DNA of 64,000 nucleotides from Rhizobium sp. ZPR4 (GTDB lineage: Bacteria; Pseudomonadota; Alphaproteobacteria; Rhizobiales; Rhizobiaceae). This document shows positions 17,162 through 26,758 of the stretch, one piece after another. The stretch is from assembly GCF_040215725.1 (NCBI RefSeq), contig NZ_CP157969.1, positions 558,001-622,000 of the forward strand, in the 5' to 3' direction. Within the stretch, counting starts at the first letter, position 1. Each line of letters starts with the position of its first letter. The notes under the pieces were generated by a model, which ran no database searches, was not told where the DNA came from, and saw nothing but the letters and a program-made list of their open reading frames with translations. The position numbers and the translations under genes are program-made.

Positions 17162-19234
17162 ATGCAGCAATCGGAATTCCAGATCGATACATGTGTGGCC
17201 TGGGTACTGGACTGCATGAACTCACCCAATCCGGACGAGCCTTTGCTGGCGTTGAGCGCTGATCCTCGGCCTCTTGCACGCGTCATCTCGGAAAACAACA
17301 AGCCGCATCCGCTCGTCGGTATCCTCAGCGCCATGATGGCCAGTGCTTTGATCAGAGCCGATAGGCCCGGCGAGATCGAGACCGTTCTGGGGCGCGTGGC
17401 TGACCTCTTTGCGCCCGACCATAGATACTATGTTCGCGGCAGCAATTTCGGCGATCTCGTAAACGCATTTCCCTATCTGCATCTCAGCACCATTCGGGCC
17501 TCCCTCGCCACCGCGGATTACGCCACGGCGTTTTCGGTTATGCTGCTGATCGACGACATGCTACGCCGCAAACTGCACTGGGTTCTCCCGGACGCCCACA
17601 CTCTTGCGCCGATTCTTGCTCATCCAACTATCGATTCCTATGGACCGTTCTCGATCGAGCGAGATTGGCTCCTAGATCGCCAGGAGAAGATTCTCGCTGG
17701 CTTCAAGCCCGACCGAAATCTGATACAAACCTATGATTTTGAAGAATTCTTCATTTTCAACGCGCTGCTAACCGAGCAGCCCAGGCGTGCCTTGTCAGTA
17801 ATCGAAAACCGAGGACTGCTAGGCCCGCTCGATGTTACCACGGTCGGAAGCTGCGGCCGCGGCCATCTTGAATTCAATGCCGTATGTGTTCTTGCCGCTC
17901 TTGGTCGTTTTGACGAAGCCCTCTTACTCGCCCGCGCCATGGTGCAATATGGCTACGGAACGATTTGGCGTTTCGACCTGGAGGACGCCACCAAGATGGG
18001 TTGGACGCAGGATACGCGCCAGAACGAATGGTTGGCAGCTCTGGCCGAGACGCCTGCCTATCACGCTTTTCTCGATGATTATGTTCGTCGGCGGCATTTC
18101 CAGGAGGACGACCTCGCACTCAATCCGCTTTGCGCGATGCGTGAAGACATGTGGGACGGCAAGAAAAAGAAGCGCTGCTGGCTTTCAAAGCGGCTGATTG
18201 CATCCGGCGACCCGGTGGTGAGGACGCGGCGGCTGTTCACCCGCGCCTCGGATGGCGACTTTGACATTGCAGCGAAAGAGGCCTTCGACACGTCGACATG
18301 GTCGATAGGCCGCAAACAGTTCACAGACGACGCCATCCCGCTCTCTTCCCTTTTTCCACATCCGAGCCTTTCGCGTCTTCGCGACTGGGATGACCCGAGA
18401 CTGGCGCGATTTTGTTGGGATGTGGGGCACAATCCGGCATCGTTCGATCTCGACCAAGCCATCGGCATCATTGCAGATCATCAGCCAAATCCAATCCGTC
18501 GTGAATGGATTGAGGGCAAATTCGTCTATGCACCGGCATTCGAGCCGATGCTGAACGATCGGGGCCATGGCGAGGCCGTCAATTTCACGTGGCGGCTGCT
18601 CAAGGCCGGTTACGCACGTGACCTCATCGAGCGCATGTCACACCTTCCGCCGGACAAGGCGGATAAGGTCTTTGCCATGCTCGCCATGTTCGACAGAGAG
18701 GATTGCCGGCAGGCAGCAGCGGCGCATTTCGCCCTGCCGGATTTGCCGGCAATGATCGAGCAGGCGTTTTCGGAACGCCCATCGCTGGAAACGCATCTCG
18801 CTCTTGCCGACTACGGTGATCGCCACCAACGCTGGCGATCCGGTCTCGTTGCCGCGATGCGTGCTTATGCTCTGCACCTTTATTCGAATTACCATCCCGG
18901 CGCAGACTGGTTTCTGGAAGGGCTGGAGCATTTCTCCCGCGCTCGCTGCTGCCAGCTTCTGTTCTTCCTGATCCATCACCCTGAAGACGATCCTGTGCTT
19001 GCCACCATGATCGAAAAGGAATGGCTTCCAACAGGGGTCGGCGTTGGCGCCTTTGACGCCTACGGCAACACCCGTGCCTTTTATTATCGCACCGCCGTTT
19101 TGAACCGTATGCTCCATGCGCCCGAACTGCTGGAATTCTGGCTCAGTTCGCCATGGCTGCTCTATTATTGCTCCGGTGCCAAGGATCGGGAGACCCGCAG
19201 ATTGGTCGAACGCTGGCAGAAGAAGAAACGATAA
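17162..19234 (+). CDS. Large hypothetical protein, unrecognised
   Basis: A 690-residue soluble protein that I do not recognise. There is no signal peptide or membrane helix. It looks mostly alpha-helical, with many short amphipathic helices and tryptophan-rich stretches, somewhat like helical repeat (TPR-like) proteins. A basic patch KKKKR sits near residue 340 and the C-terminus is RWQKKKR. The start is supported by an upstream GGAG. It stands alone, with about 300 bp to the curli genes downstream. Possible roles (scaffold, secretion helper) are only guesses. Confidence 0.7.
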   Translation: MQQSEFQIDTCVAWVLDCMNSPNPDEPLLALSADPRPLARVISENNKPHPLVGILSAMMASALIRADRPGEIETVLGRVADLFAPDHRYYVRGSNFGDLVNAFPYLHLSTIRASLATADYATAFSVMLLIDDMLRRKLHWVLPDAHTLAPILAHPTIDSYGPFSIERDWLLDRQEKILAGFKPDRNLIQTYDFEEFFIFNALLTEQPRRALSVIENRGLLGPLDVTTVGSCGRGHLEFNAVCVLAALGRFDEALLLARAMVQYGYGTIWRFDLEDATKMGWTQDTRQNEWLAALAETPAYHAFLDDYVRRRHFQEDDLALNPLCAMREDMWDGKKKKRCWLSKRLIASGDPVVRTRRLFTRASDGDFDIAAKEAFDTSTWSIGRKQFTDDAIPLSSLFPHPSLSRLRDWDDPRLARFCWDVGHNPASFDLDQAIGIIADHQPNPIRREWIEGKFVYAPAFEPMLNDRGHGEAVNFTWRLLKAGYARDLIERMSHLPPDKADKVFAMLAMFDREDCRQAAAAHFALPDLPAMIEQAFSERPSLETHLALADYGDRHQRWRSGLVAAMRAYALHLYSNYHPGADWFLEGLEHFSRARCCQLLFFLIHHPEDDPVLATMIEKEWLPTGVGVGAFDAYGNTRAFYYRTAVLNRMLHAPELLEFWLSSPWLLYYCSGAKDRETRRLVERWQKKKR

Positions 19235-19538
19235 CGAACCGCCAAGGCTCTCGTCGCGCGATGAAAGTTACCCGACAGGGCGCCGATAGAGCGCAACCTG
19301 CTCCTGAACCATAAATTCGTTCAATCCCAACATCCGGCACTCACGTTAGGATCTGCTACTCCCTGACAACCCTCCTGCGAAACGTCAAACTTCTTCGGGT
19401 ATCAGCTCCGCAATGTCAGCGGGCATCGATCCCGGCGAATGAACCTCGACTGAATGATACCTTCAGCTTCCGTTCCAAAGAGAGCGTCTAAAAGAAAGAC
19501 GTTCAACCGCGGTCTTATCCGCCTGAGGAGACACAGTC
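19235..19538. promoter_or_regulatory. Upstream region of the curli genes
   Basis: About 300 bp without a gene. It probably contains the promoter and leader of the curlin-repeat gene at 19539. A GAGGAGA ribosome-binding site lies close to the ATG. I found no convincing -35/-10 pair. Confidence 0.35.
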
Positions 19539-19976
19539 ATGATCCGCACGTCTTTCATTGCAACCGCACTCGTCGCTCTCGTTGGCTTTACCGCCGCAGT
19601 ACCCGCCATGGCCAACGATGTGCGTATCGAACAATATGGCTGGTCGAATTCTGCCGGTGGTGCGCAGGAAGGATATGGAAACCGGATCAGGACCTACCAG
19701 AACGGCGGCTACAACCGGATTGTCGGCCATCAATATGGTCGCCACAACCTTTCGGCTATCGGCCAGGAAGGCAATGACAATTACGGCGCCACCTATCAGA
19801 ACGGCGACCGCAATGTCGCCGGCATCGGCCAATTTGGCTCCAACCATACGACCATTCTTACCCAGGACGGCAATGGTAACATCGCGGCTGGCGTCCAGGT
19901 CGGCCATGGCTGCAGCGCCAATGTAAGCCAGGGCGGCAACGGCAATGTCGCGGCCTTCGTCCAGGCCTGCCCGTAA
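19539..19976 (+). CDS. Curlin-repeat protein (CsgA/CsgB-like amyloid subunit)
   Basis: A 145-residue secreted protein. A Sec signal peptide (residues about 1-25, ending in PAMA) is followed by about nine short imperfect repeats of the curlin kind, each built around Gln, Gly and Asn (for example TYQNGDRN, IGQFGSNH, LTQDGNGN). These stack into an amyloid beta-solenoid on the cell surface. Two Cys residues near the C-terminus are unusual for curlin. It is followed 62 bp later by a CsgH-like inhibitor, which supports the curli assignment. Whether it is the major or nucleator subunit cannot be told. Confidence 0.85.
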   Translation: MIRTSFIATALVALVGFTAAVPAMANDVRIEQYGWSNSAGGAQEGYGNRIRTYQNGGYNRIVGHQYGRHNLSAIGQEGNDNYGATYQNGDRNVAGIGQFGSNHTTILTQDGNGNIAAGVQVGHGCSANVSQGGNGNVAAFVQACP

Positions 19977-20038
19977 GCGGCTGTGCGATGGCGCAAAAGG
20001 TCGGAATTGCAACGGCAGACCACTAGGGGAGATGACCC

Positions 20039-20437
20039 ATGCCAAATAGCGTCAAACATCCACGCCGCCTGATCGCCATTCTTGCGCTGGTTCTGCTTCC
20101 CGTCGGCGCGGTTGCGGCCATGACGACTGCCAACCAATCCGATGAGGCGCAGCTTTGCGAAATCAAGGCGACGCCTGGAGCAGGTATGGTGAGACTGGAT
20201 GCACTCGTCCACGCCGACAGCCATGTCGGCGGGACCTACACCTTCCATGTCGAGAAATCAGGAGGCGGCGGAAGCTCCACGATCAACCAGAGCGGCGACT
20301 TTGAGGCCACAGCCGGACATCCGGCAATCCTCAGCTCCGTCTCGCTCGACTCCAAAGGAGCCGAATACAAAGCCACACTGGATGTCGTGATCGGGGACAA
20401 GAATTTCAGCTGCACGAAGCAGATCGGCGGCGACTAG
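20039..20437 (+). CDS. csgH: CsgH-like curli assembly protein
   Basis: A 132-residue protein with a signal peptide (hydrophobic residues about 10-27). The mature domain carries the CsgH-type pattern: a CEI start, a GG.Y.F.VEKSGGGGSS segment and INQSGDF near the middle. A Cys near the start of the domain and one near the end (FSCTK) probably form a disulfide. CsgH is a periplasmic protein in alphaproteobacteria that restrains premature amyloid formation. It sits between two curlin-repeat genes and is followed by a strong terminator. Confidence 0.8.
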   Translation: MPNSVKHPRRLIAILALVLLPVGAVAAMTTANQSDEAQLCEIKATPGAGMVRLDALVHADSHVGGTYTFHVEKSGGGGSSTINQSGDFEATAGHPAILSSVSLDSKGAEYKATLDVVIGDKNFSCTKQIGGD

Positions 20438-20465
20438 TCGGTCTCTACGTTCTGCGAATCCCTTA

Positions 20466-20500
20466 AAAAGGACGCCGGTTTCCGGCGTCCTTTTGCTTTT
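20466..20500 (+). terminator. Rho-independent terminator after csgH
   Basis: A perfect 13-bp stem (20466-20478 with 20482-20494) with a 3-nt loop, GC-rich in its upper half, ends in a T-rich run (TTTTGCTTTT). It should end the curlin-csgH transcript, so the second curlin-like gene at 20611 probably has its own promoter. Confidence 0.9.
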
Positions 20501-20610
20501 GATCCGGCCGAAACGACTGAACGACAACTGAACGGGCAATTCCGACTGGGTTCAGCTTAAAGATGCGAAAGTTGATCATCGGCTAAGGCAGCCGGCCAAT
20601 GGAGATCAGG

Positions 20611-21024
20611 ATGACCCGCAATGTGTTTAAGATCCTTACCGTCACTCTTCTTGCCGGGAGCCTGGGACAAGCAGCCTTGTCTGTGCCAGCCTATGCCGGC
20701 GGCCGGATCTCGTTCAATCTCGCGCCTGATAATGCCGAGGATGCAGATCTTTTCTCAACCGGACTGCGCGTCTATTCGCTCTACCGCGGTCTGAAGGGCG
20801 CCAACATCCGGCAGCTGGGCCGGGATAACGCGGCTGGCATCGCTCAGGCTGGCCGTGGAAACCTCGGCTTCATCCGGCAGCAGGGCGATGGTCATTCCGC
20901 GACCTTGCGGCAGAACGGCAACAACAATGCCTATGGCATTTTCCAATATGGGCGAAATACGGAAACCGACGTGGTGCAGGATGGGGATAACGGCGTTGGT
21001 GCGACCTTCAGCTATGGCTGGTAA
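20611..21024 (+). CDS. Second curlin-repeat protein (CsgB/CsgA-like)
   Basis: A 137-residue secreted protein with a Sec signal peptide ending near AYA. About 45 non-repetitive residues follow. Then come curlin-like repeats (IRQLGRDN, IAQAGRGN, IRQQGDGH, LRQNGNNN, IFQYGRNT, VVQDGDNG). The start at 20611 is preceded by GGAG at a 6-base spacing; the in-frame ATG at 20599 is less likely because that GGAG overlaps it. The Arg-rich repeats are reminiscent of the nucleator CsgB. No csgD, csgE, csgF or csgG is visible in the window. Confidence 0.8.
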   Translation: MTRNVFKILTVTLLAGSLGQAALSVPAYAGGRISFNLAPDNAEDADLFSTGLRVYSLYRGLKGANIRQLGRDNAAGIAQAGRGNLGFIRQQGDGHSATLRQNGNNNAYGIFQYGRNTETDVVQDGDNGVGATFSYGW

Positions 21025-21117
21025 GGCAGTTCACGACAGTCCCGAGGCGGATTTCACGTTGTTTCATCAACGCCTGAACAAGGCGCTTGCCCGCCACTCA
21101 GGTAGAAGCCCCCATAG

Positions 21118-21345
21118 ACAATTCCGGCGTTCCGGCGACGGTTCGACAGGATCTTTGCCCTGCGCATCGATCGTGACGCTCCCCACGTATTGCTGGTGCG
21201 GCTACACCGCCGCAAGGCCGAACCGCTACACGTGCTTGAGCAGCAGGAACCCACTCAACCCCGGCGCATCAGAAAACGATGGCCCGGATTTGAGGCAAGG
21301 CTACCTCACCTGCCGGCCCGTTGCGGACTCCCTGGTCAGCCAGCT
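21118..21345 (+). pseudogene. Frameshifted relic of a transposase C-terminus
   Basis: One frame reads FRRRFDRIFALRIDRD, then LLVRLHRRKAEPLHVLE. After about 21250 the similarity continues in another frame as PLNPGASEND.PDLRQ. This resembles the C-terminal region of a rhizobial transposase I recall as RRFDRIFALRTGF...RLHANKAELLMVLDRPEIPLHTNGSENDIR, often annotated IS66-like. There is a frameshift and no N-terminal part, so it is a decayed fragment. Inverted repeats were not found. Confidence 0.45.
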
Positions 21346-22256
21346 TCCCGACGCGCGGCGATGATCAGAAATTCCATGAGGCTCTTCGCACCTTCGGACA
21401 GGCCGGAGCGCTCACCGTGAGATATATAGTAGCCGCGACCGGAGGTCAGAACTTCGCTTCCGATCCGCCGCAGGCTGCCCGACGCAACTTCGGCCCTTAG
21501 CAACCTGATGCTGCCGAGCGCGATGCCCTTGCCCTTAATCGCGTCCCCGATCGTTTGCGAATAGGTCGACAGCGTCTTATTGGGCCAAGCGTCGAAATCT
21601 GGGAATGAAACCCTCTGAAACCACACCCGCCAATCAACCCAATCGGGGGACGCGCGCTCGAAGTTCAACAGGGCCGGACGGCGATCCTGCGGGATTTCGT
21701 GTATCGACGACACACCATCAAAACGATCGGCGATCTCCGGAGAGGCCATTGGGGTCAGCTCTTCACCGAAAAGTCTCGTAGATATGCGGCCCGGCAGCGC
21801 GCCGTCACCATAGGTCACGGTGAGATCGTTGTCATGGTCGAACAGGTCCTGCGGGTCGTCGGATGTGATCACGCGGGTTGGGCAAGCATTCGACGACAAG
21901 CCGAAGTCGCGCAGATGCGGCGTCAGCCAGAACATGCCGACAGGCGTATTCGCACCGATCGACAGCGGCCGCCGCGCCTGGATCCGAAGCGTACTCAGAC
22001 CCTGATGCAGGAATTCGAGCGTCATGCTCGAAGTCTGATAAAGCTTTTCGCCCAGCGGCGTCGGGCGCAGCCGATTGCCATCCCTGACGAACAGAGGTTC
22101 GCCCATCCACTCTTCAAGCTGTCGGATACGCTTGCTCACTGCCGCCTGAGACACGTTCATCTCGGCGGCGCTACGCCTGAAACCACCGGCCCGATAAGCA
22201 GCCTCGAAGAACAACAACGTGTCGAGTGGCGGCAGATTCAGACGATATCTCTTCAT
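21336..22256 (-). CDS. LysR-family transcriptional regulator (GcvA-like)
   Basis: A 306-residue regulator. The N-terminal winged helix-turn-helix is clear (GGFRRSAAEMNVSQAAVSKRI, residues about 25-45), followed by a LysR effector domain. LPPLDTLLFFEAAYR at the start is typical of the GcvA/AmpR group. It is divergent from the dehydrogenase at 22362 with about 105 bp between starts, the classical LysR-target arrangement. A perfect palindrome AACCTGAGGTT (22265-22275) lies just upstream of its own ATG and may be its operator. Confidence 0.85.
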   Translation of the reverse strand: MKRYRLNLPPLDTLLFFEAAYRAGGFRRSAAEMNVSQAAVSKRIRQLEEWMGEPLFVRDGNRLRPTPLGEKLYQTSSMTLEFLHQGLSTLRIQARRPLSIGANTPVGMFWLTPHLRDFGLSSNACPTRVITSDDPQDLFDHDNDLTVTYGDGALPGRISTRLFGEELTPMASPEIADRFDGVSSIHEIPQDRRPALLNFERASPDWVDWRVWFQRVSFPDFDAWPNKTLSTYSQTIGDAIKGKGIALGSIRLLRAEVASGSLRRIGSEVLTSGRGYYISHGERSGLSEGAKSLMEFLIIAARREAG

Positions 22257-22361
22257 GAAGTGATAACCTGAGGTTCCTCATTAGGATGAAAATAAGCAAG
22301 GTTTACAGGCTGGCATGTCAACCTACAATCCGTGATGTCAACAACGTACAGGGATTGGAAA

Positions 22362-23279
22362 ATGTCGCTACCGCACATCGGGTTTGTTGGATTGGGTAAT
22401 ATGGGTGGCCCAATGGCGCTCAGGCTGGTGGCTGCGGGATATCAAGTAACCGCGTTTGATCTCAGCCAGGAAGCGTTGGCCAGAGTTGTTTCGGCTGGTG
22501 CGATCGCTGCATCTTCGGCCAACGAATGCGCAGCCCAGGCTGATATTTTCCTCACCTCTCTTCCGAGGCCCGACCATGTCGAAAAGGTCATGTCGGGGGA
22601 AGGTGGCGCGCTTGCGAGCCTCAAAAGCGGTAGCATCTGGGTCGACCTGACGACGAACCGCAACGAACTTCTATTCCGCCTCAGGGATGAGGCACCCGAA
22701 AGCGTCAGCGTGGTCGATTCTCCCGTGACCGGAGCGGTCGACGGTGCCCGGAACGGCAAGCTGACGCTATTTGCCGGAAGTGACCATGCGACCTTCGGGC
22801 GCATCGAACCCGTGCTTGCCCATCTCGGCATGGTCATTCATTGTGGTGCTCTCGGAACAGGCAATGTCGTGAAGCTCGTGACCAACCAGCTCTGGTTCAT
22901 TGCAGCGGCCGCCATCGGGGAAGGCTTTGCCACTGGCATGGCCAATGGAGTCGAACTCGGCACTCTCTGGCATGCGATCCAGAATAGTGTTGGCGACAGC
23001 TTTGTGGTCCGTCATGACGCGCCGTCGATCTTCGCTGGCCACTACGACCCCAGCTTTAGCCTCGACCTCTGCCTGAAGGACCTCCGCCTTATCCAGGAAC
23101 TGAACCGGAATGTTCGATCTGCGATGCCGATGACAACGGCTGCGGAAGGAGCGTTCGCTTTGGCGGCAAGCCGCTACGGCGCGAACGCCGCCGAGCTTCA
23201 TGTCGCCAAGCGCATCGAGGACGATGCCGGCCTTTCCATGCGCCTGGAAGGCAACTGGATACCTCACGGGGAAAAATAG
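22362..23279 (+). CDS. NAD(P)-dependent beta-hydroxyacid dehydrogenase (3-hydroxyisobutyrate dehydrogenase family)
   Basis: A 305-residue enzyme. The N-terminal Rossmann fold has GLGNMGGPMA, followed by an acidic FDLS that favours NAD. The family substrate motif (DSPVTGAVDGARNGKLT) is near residue 120 and the catalytic Lys is in GNVVKLVTN. KDLRL in the C-terminal domain is also conserved. I start at 22362, preceded by AGGGA; an in-frame GTG at 22332 would add 10 residues. It probably oxidises a short beta-hydroxyacid under control of the divergent LysR regulator. Confidence 0.85.
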   Translation: MSLPHIGFVGLGNMGGPMALRLVAAGYQVTAFDLSQEALARVVSAGAIAASSANECAAQADIFLTSLPRPDHVEKVMSGEGGALASLKSGSIWVDLTTNRNELLFRLRDEAPESVSVVDSPVTGAVDGARNGKLTLFAGSDHATFGRIEPVLAHLGMVIHCGALGTGNVVKLVTNQLWFIAAAAIGEGFATGMANGVELGTLWHAIQNSVGDSFVVRHDAPSIFAGHYDPSFSLDLCLKDLRLIQELNRNVRSAMPMTTAAEGAFALAASRYGANAAELHVAKRIEDDAGLSMRLEGNWIPHGEK

Positions 23280-23463
23280 CTGCGAGATAAGGCGGAGCCG
23301 CTGCTCGCGCTGTCTTCCCGTGGCTCGATCCGGCCAAAGACCTGTCCTTAATGCCAGCGGCACAATCCGTGAACAGCTCCCGGTCACGGCGATGCCCAGC
23401 CCAATGAGAAATTGGAAGCGCCTCACGGAGATGGGTTGAGGTCGGCACTGATCGCGCCCTGAC

Positions 23464-25569
23464 TTAATCGACGAGTTTGGACAACGCAGGAATATAGAGA
23501 GGACTGAGGGTCGCTGCAAAAGTCGCCGTGAGGTGGTCAGCGTCCTTGTAGAGCGGCAGACCGTTCCGCACAGAATCGCAGCGACCGCTGCCACAAAGCA
23601 AAGGAAGCGGATCGATGATTGCAATCCCATACTTCGCAGCAAGGCGGGTCAGGATCGCATGCGAGAGCGCCTGCCGTTTCTCGATGTAGTCGAGCGGCGG
23701 CGCGACATCCATCGACGTGCCTCGCATCATCGCCTTGGCGATGGCTTCCGGCATGTAGCGACCCATTTCGGGAACATCCGACACCAGCACGACCCTGGTG
23801 CCCTGTTTGGTCAGGTCCGCGATCAGACGGTCCATTGCTTGGACGACGGATGCCGACCGATCCTCCAATGGAGGCGGCACCGACGGATCGAAATATGGCC
23901 CTTCGTTGGGCATTTCGGCATCGTGGACATATTTGGGCCAGTAAGCCACCAGGAAGACCAGCGGAATATGTTGTGCGGCAATTAGATCGCGCACCGCGCC
24001 GTTGAAGTCGCCACAGAGCTCGGTATCGCCGCGCGGCGTGAGCTGAACACCGGGCAAGGGCGGGCACGACGAATGTCCCGCGAAGAGCCCGGTGATGCCA
24101 ACCTGTTTCGCAGCGGCATCGATGGCCGGCGCCATCGCACCGGAATGGGAATCACCCCAGACGAGAAAAGAGGGCTTCGCCGAGTTGTCAGGCCCGAGCG
24201 GGCAAAGCTTGCCTGCACGAATCCCTGCAGCCGAGCGCCCCGCCGTATCGGATTCGGCAAAGCACGGCGGCAGGCTGAAGCGGCTCTGATCATAGGTGGA
24301 AGCATAGACCCGCTGCACATCCGCCGGCAGTCGCCCCGGTACGCCACCGTGATGAGCGACATAATCTCCCAATCCGGCAATGGCGATCACGACGGTCAGC
24401 GCGCTGGCAAATAGCGGCATGCGCTTTACATGGCTACCGCGTCCACGGAACGGCCGCTCGATGAAGCGCCATGAGATGATGGCCATGGCGACAGACGTCA
24501 GAACGATCAGGCTGCCTTGCATCAGCGAAAGCTCTCGTCCCGTCACCTCCCGGCTGAAGACGATGAGCGGCCAGTACCAGAGATAAAGGGAATAGGAGAT
24601 CAGCCCCACGAACACCATGGGTCGCGATTGCAGAATTCTGCTCGCTGGCCCGAGCTCGTCTCGCGCGTGAATCACCAGCGCCGCACCAAGACAGGGTATC
24701 AAGGCTGCCGGGCCTGGAAAGAGTGTCCGGTCGCTAAACCCGACGATGGCAATCGCGATCAGAAGCACACCGGCAGTGGCCAGCCCTGCTCGCACCTTGG
24801 GCTGCTTTGGCATCGGTAGGACACCGAAGGCCAACAGCGCTCCAAGGAGCAGCTCCCATGCGCGAAATTGCAGCAGATAAAATGCGTCAGGCTGAGATCG
24901 GAACAGCGTCCAGGTGCTTGCCATGAATGAGACGGCCAGTAATCCAGCCAGGATCGGCGCGACATACCGTTGCGCAAATCGGTTGACGACCAGCAATAGC
25001 AAAGGAAACAGAATGTAGAACTGCTCTTCGACCGCCAGGGACCAGGTGTGCAGCAGCGGCTTCATCTGCGCACCGATATCGAAATATCCGCTCTCCTTGT
25101 CGAATTGAATATTCGATGTGAACAGGGATGCGGCCTTCAAACTGCGAGCGAAATAGGCAAATTCGGCCGGCATCAGCAGAAACCATGCCGCAACCGAAGA
25201 TGTGGCCAGGACAGCAAACAATGCCGGGAAAATCCGACGGACACGGCGCTCGTAGAATTGAACGAGACTGAACTCGCCCTTTGCGATCTCGCTTGAAATC
25301 AGCGATGCCATCAGGAAGCCGGAGATGACGAAAAACACGTCGACGCCGACGAAACCGCCACCAAAGCCGGGGATGCCCGCGTGGTAGAGAACGACGGGAA
25401 TGATAGCCAGAGCCCGCAGGCCGTCGATGTCCCGACGATACGCAAGGCCGCTCGGCCCATGTCCGAAGTTTGGCGCTGGAGATAATGAGCGCCGAAGAAC
25501 AAGATTCAAATTCAACTCTCCAAACCTGCCGATGTGCGCATACAGCCGCAACGTGTCTTTTTTGGGCAA
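23464..25569 (-). CDS. Membrane acyltransferase with C-terminal SGNH domain (OafA/YrhL type)
   Basis: A 701-residue protein. An N-terminal acyltransferase-3 domain with about ten membrane helices begins at YRRDIDGLRALAII; family landmarks are DGLRALA, VLYHAG and GVDVFFVISGFL. A periplasmic SGNH hydrolase-like domain follows from about residue 450, with the catalytic GDSHSG motif. Such proteins O-acetylate surface polysaccharides. The start is uncertain: the frame opens with TTG at 25569 and a later TTG start is possible. It is convergent with the dehydrogenase gene and has no operon partner. Confidence 0.88.
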   Translation of the reverse strand: MPKKDTLRLYAHIGRFGELNLNLVLRRSLSPAPNFGHGPSGLAYRRDIDGLRALAIIPVVLYHAGIPGFGGGFVGVDVFFVISGFLMASLISSEIAKGEFSLVQFYERRVRRIFPALFAVLATSSVAAWFLLMPAEFAYFARSLKAASLFTSNIQFDKESGYFDIGAQMKPLLHTWSLAVEEQFYILFPLLLLVVNRFAQRYVAPILAGLLAVSFMASTWTLFRSQPDAFYLLQFRAWELLLGALLAFGVLPMPKQPKVRAGLATAGVLLIAIAIVGFSDRTLFPGPAALIPCLGAALVIHARDELGPASRILQSRPMVFVGLISYSLYLWYWPLIVFSREVTGRELSLMQGSLIVLTSVAMAIISWRFIERPFRGRGSHVKRMPLFASALTVVIAIAGLGDYVAHHGGVPGRLPADVQRVYASTYDQSRFSLPPCFAESDTAGRSAAGIRAGKLCPLGPDNSAKPSFLVWGDSHSGAMAPAIDAAAKQVGITGLFAGHSSCPPLPGVQLTPRGDTELCGDFNGAVRDLIAAQHIPLVFLVAYWPKYVHDAEMPNEGPYFDPSVPPPLEDRSASVVQAMDRLIADLTKQGTRVVLVSDVPEMGRYMPEAIAKAMMRGTSMDVAPPLDYIEKRQALSHAILTRLAAKYGIAIIDPLPLLCGSGRCDSVRNGLPLYKDADHLTATFAATLSPLYIPALSKLVD

Positions 25570-25695
25570 ATAGCGTCATCGACTGACGTTAAGCTGAAAA
25601 TCCCCGGCTTTGGCTTGCGATCATGGAACCGCTAGGAGGTTTCCGGTGACGATTCCGAGGCCAATACCCCTGTGCCGCTGAGACAAAATCAATCG

Positions 25696-26430
25696 TCAAT
25701 AGCTCTCATGGGGAACAAGCACCCTCCTTGCCCGTAAGATTGCGTCAAGTGCGATTGCGACCAGGGCAGCGGCGGCCAGCAGGAGAAGATAGCCGCCGAT
25801 GGCTCGATACACGAACACTCCCAGGACACCGCCAAGGAGGAATGAAACAATCGTGTAAAGATGCAATCGGAGTTTGCCCAGATTGTGCCGCGCCTCCGAA
25901 GGCTGCTCACGCCCACGCAAGGCGTCCAGGGCAACGGCCAGCTCGATGCCTATATCCGTTGCCATCCCGGAAACATGCGTGGTGCGAACCCGGGCGTCCG
26001 AGATGCGGGTGACGACCGCGTTCTGAAGGCCCATCAGGAATGCAAGCCCGAGGACGAGAACCGGAGTGCGCCAGGCAGCAAGCAACCAGAGATCCGCGCA
26101 GCCAAGCGCGGCAAGTAAGATAGCCTCGGTCAGAATACTGTAAGCATAGATCGCATGAATATTGCGCCGGCGACCGGCGTTGACAATCAGCGTTGACGCC
26201 GCCGCACCCAAGATGAAGGCAATTACAATCCCGCCGTAAAACAGGCTAGACAGCCACTGTCCCTCGGCAAGGTGATCGGACAGCGTCGATACATTGCCCG
26301 TCATGTTGGCCGAGAAGAAGCCGACAGCGTAGAAGGCCGATGCATTCAATGCGCCGGCGATTGCCGCCAGGCAAGCCGCCAGCCGGCGGTCAATTTTCTC
26401 GTTGCGATGAGTGCCTTGTCTTACAAGCAT
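25696..26430 (-). CDS. DUF1275 (YoaK-like) membrane protein
   Basis: A 244-residue integral membrane protein with about six helices. The family hallmarks are an N-terminal AGALNASAFYAVGFFSANMTGNVS stretch (shown here as landmarks AGALNA, FFSANMTGN) and a later VTRISDARVRTTHVSG segment. The function of the family is unknown; a transporter role has been suggested. It is transcribed alone. Confidence 0.85.
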   Translation of the reverse strand: MLVRQGTHRNEKIDRRLAACLAAIAGALNASAFYAVGFFSANMTGNVSTLSDHLAEGQWLSSLFYGGIVIAFILGAAASTLIVNAGRRRNIHAIYAYSILTEAILLAALGCADLWLLAAWRTPVLVLGLAFLMGLQNAVVTRISDARVRTTHVSGMATDIGIELAVALDALRGREQPSEARHNLGKLRLHLYTIVSFLLGGVLGVFVYRAIGGYLLLLAAAALVAIALDAILRARRVLVPHESY

Positions 26431-26758
26431 GCGAGTTACTTCTGGCGGATACGGATCGGGGACATCGGAAGCCTTTGCTCTTTCCCGGAATTCAGGCCGA
26501 ACATCTTTCCGAACCTGAACCAGAAACCGTCAAGCTCTCCTCCATTCCCGGCGTTGCGAGATTGGGTTGTGGCGATTTCCATGAAGGCCAACTGTCCGAA
26601 ATGATGACGATTTGTCTTACTACTCGGCAGGGCGTTCTCACAAGTGAGCTTTTGGCTTTGTGTGAAGATGCCGCATCATAAATGTGATTTGATACATCAG
26701 TAAGCATGCGCTAAACTGCTAACATCAGAGCTTATGAAGCATAAGTGATGGTTCCGCC
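26431..26758. promoter_or_regulatory. Divergent promoter region with an XRE-type operator candidate
   Basis: About 330 bp between the DUF1275 gene and the XRE-hyf operon. A 6-bp inverted repeat CTTATG-AAG-CATAAG (26731-26745) lies 13 bp before the XRE start codon and is a good autoregulatory operator candidate. The rest shows no recognisable gene. Confidence 0.4.
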
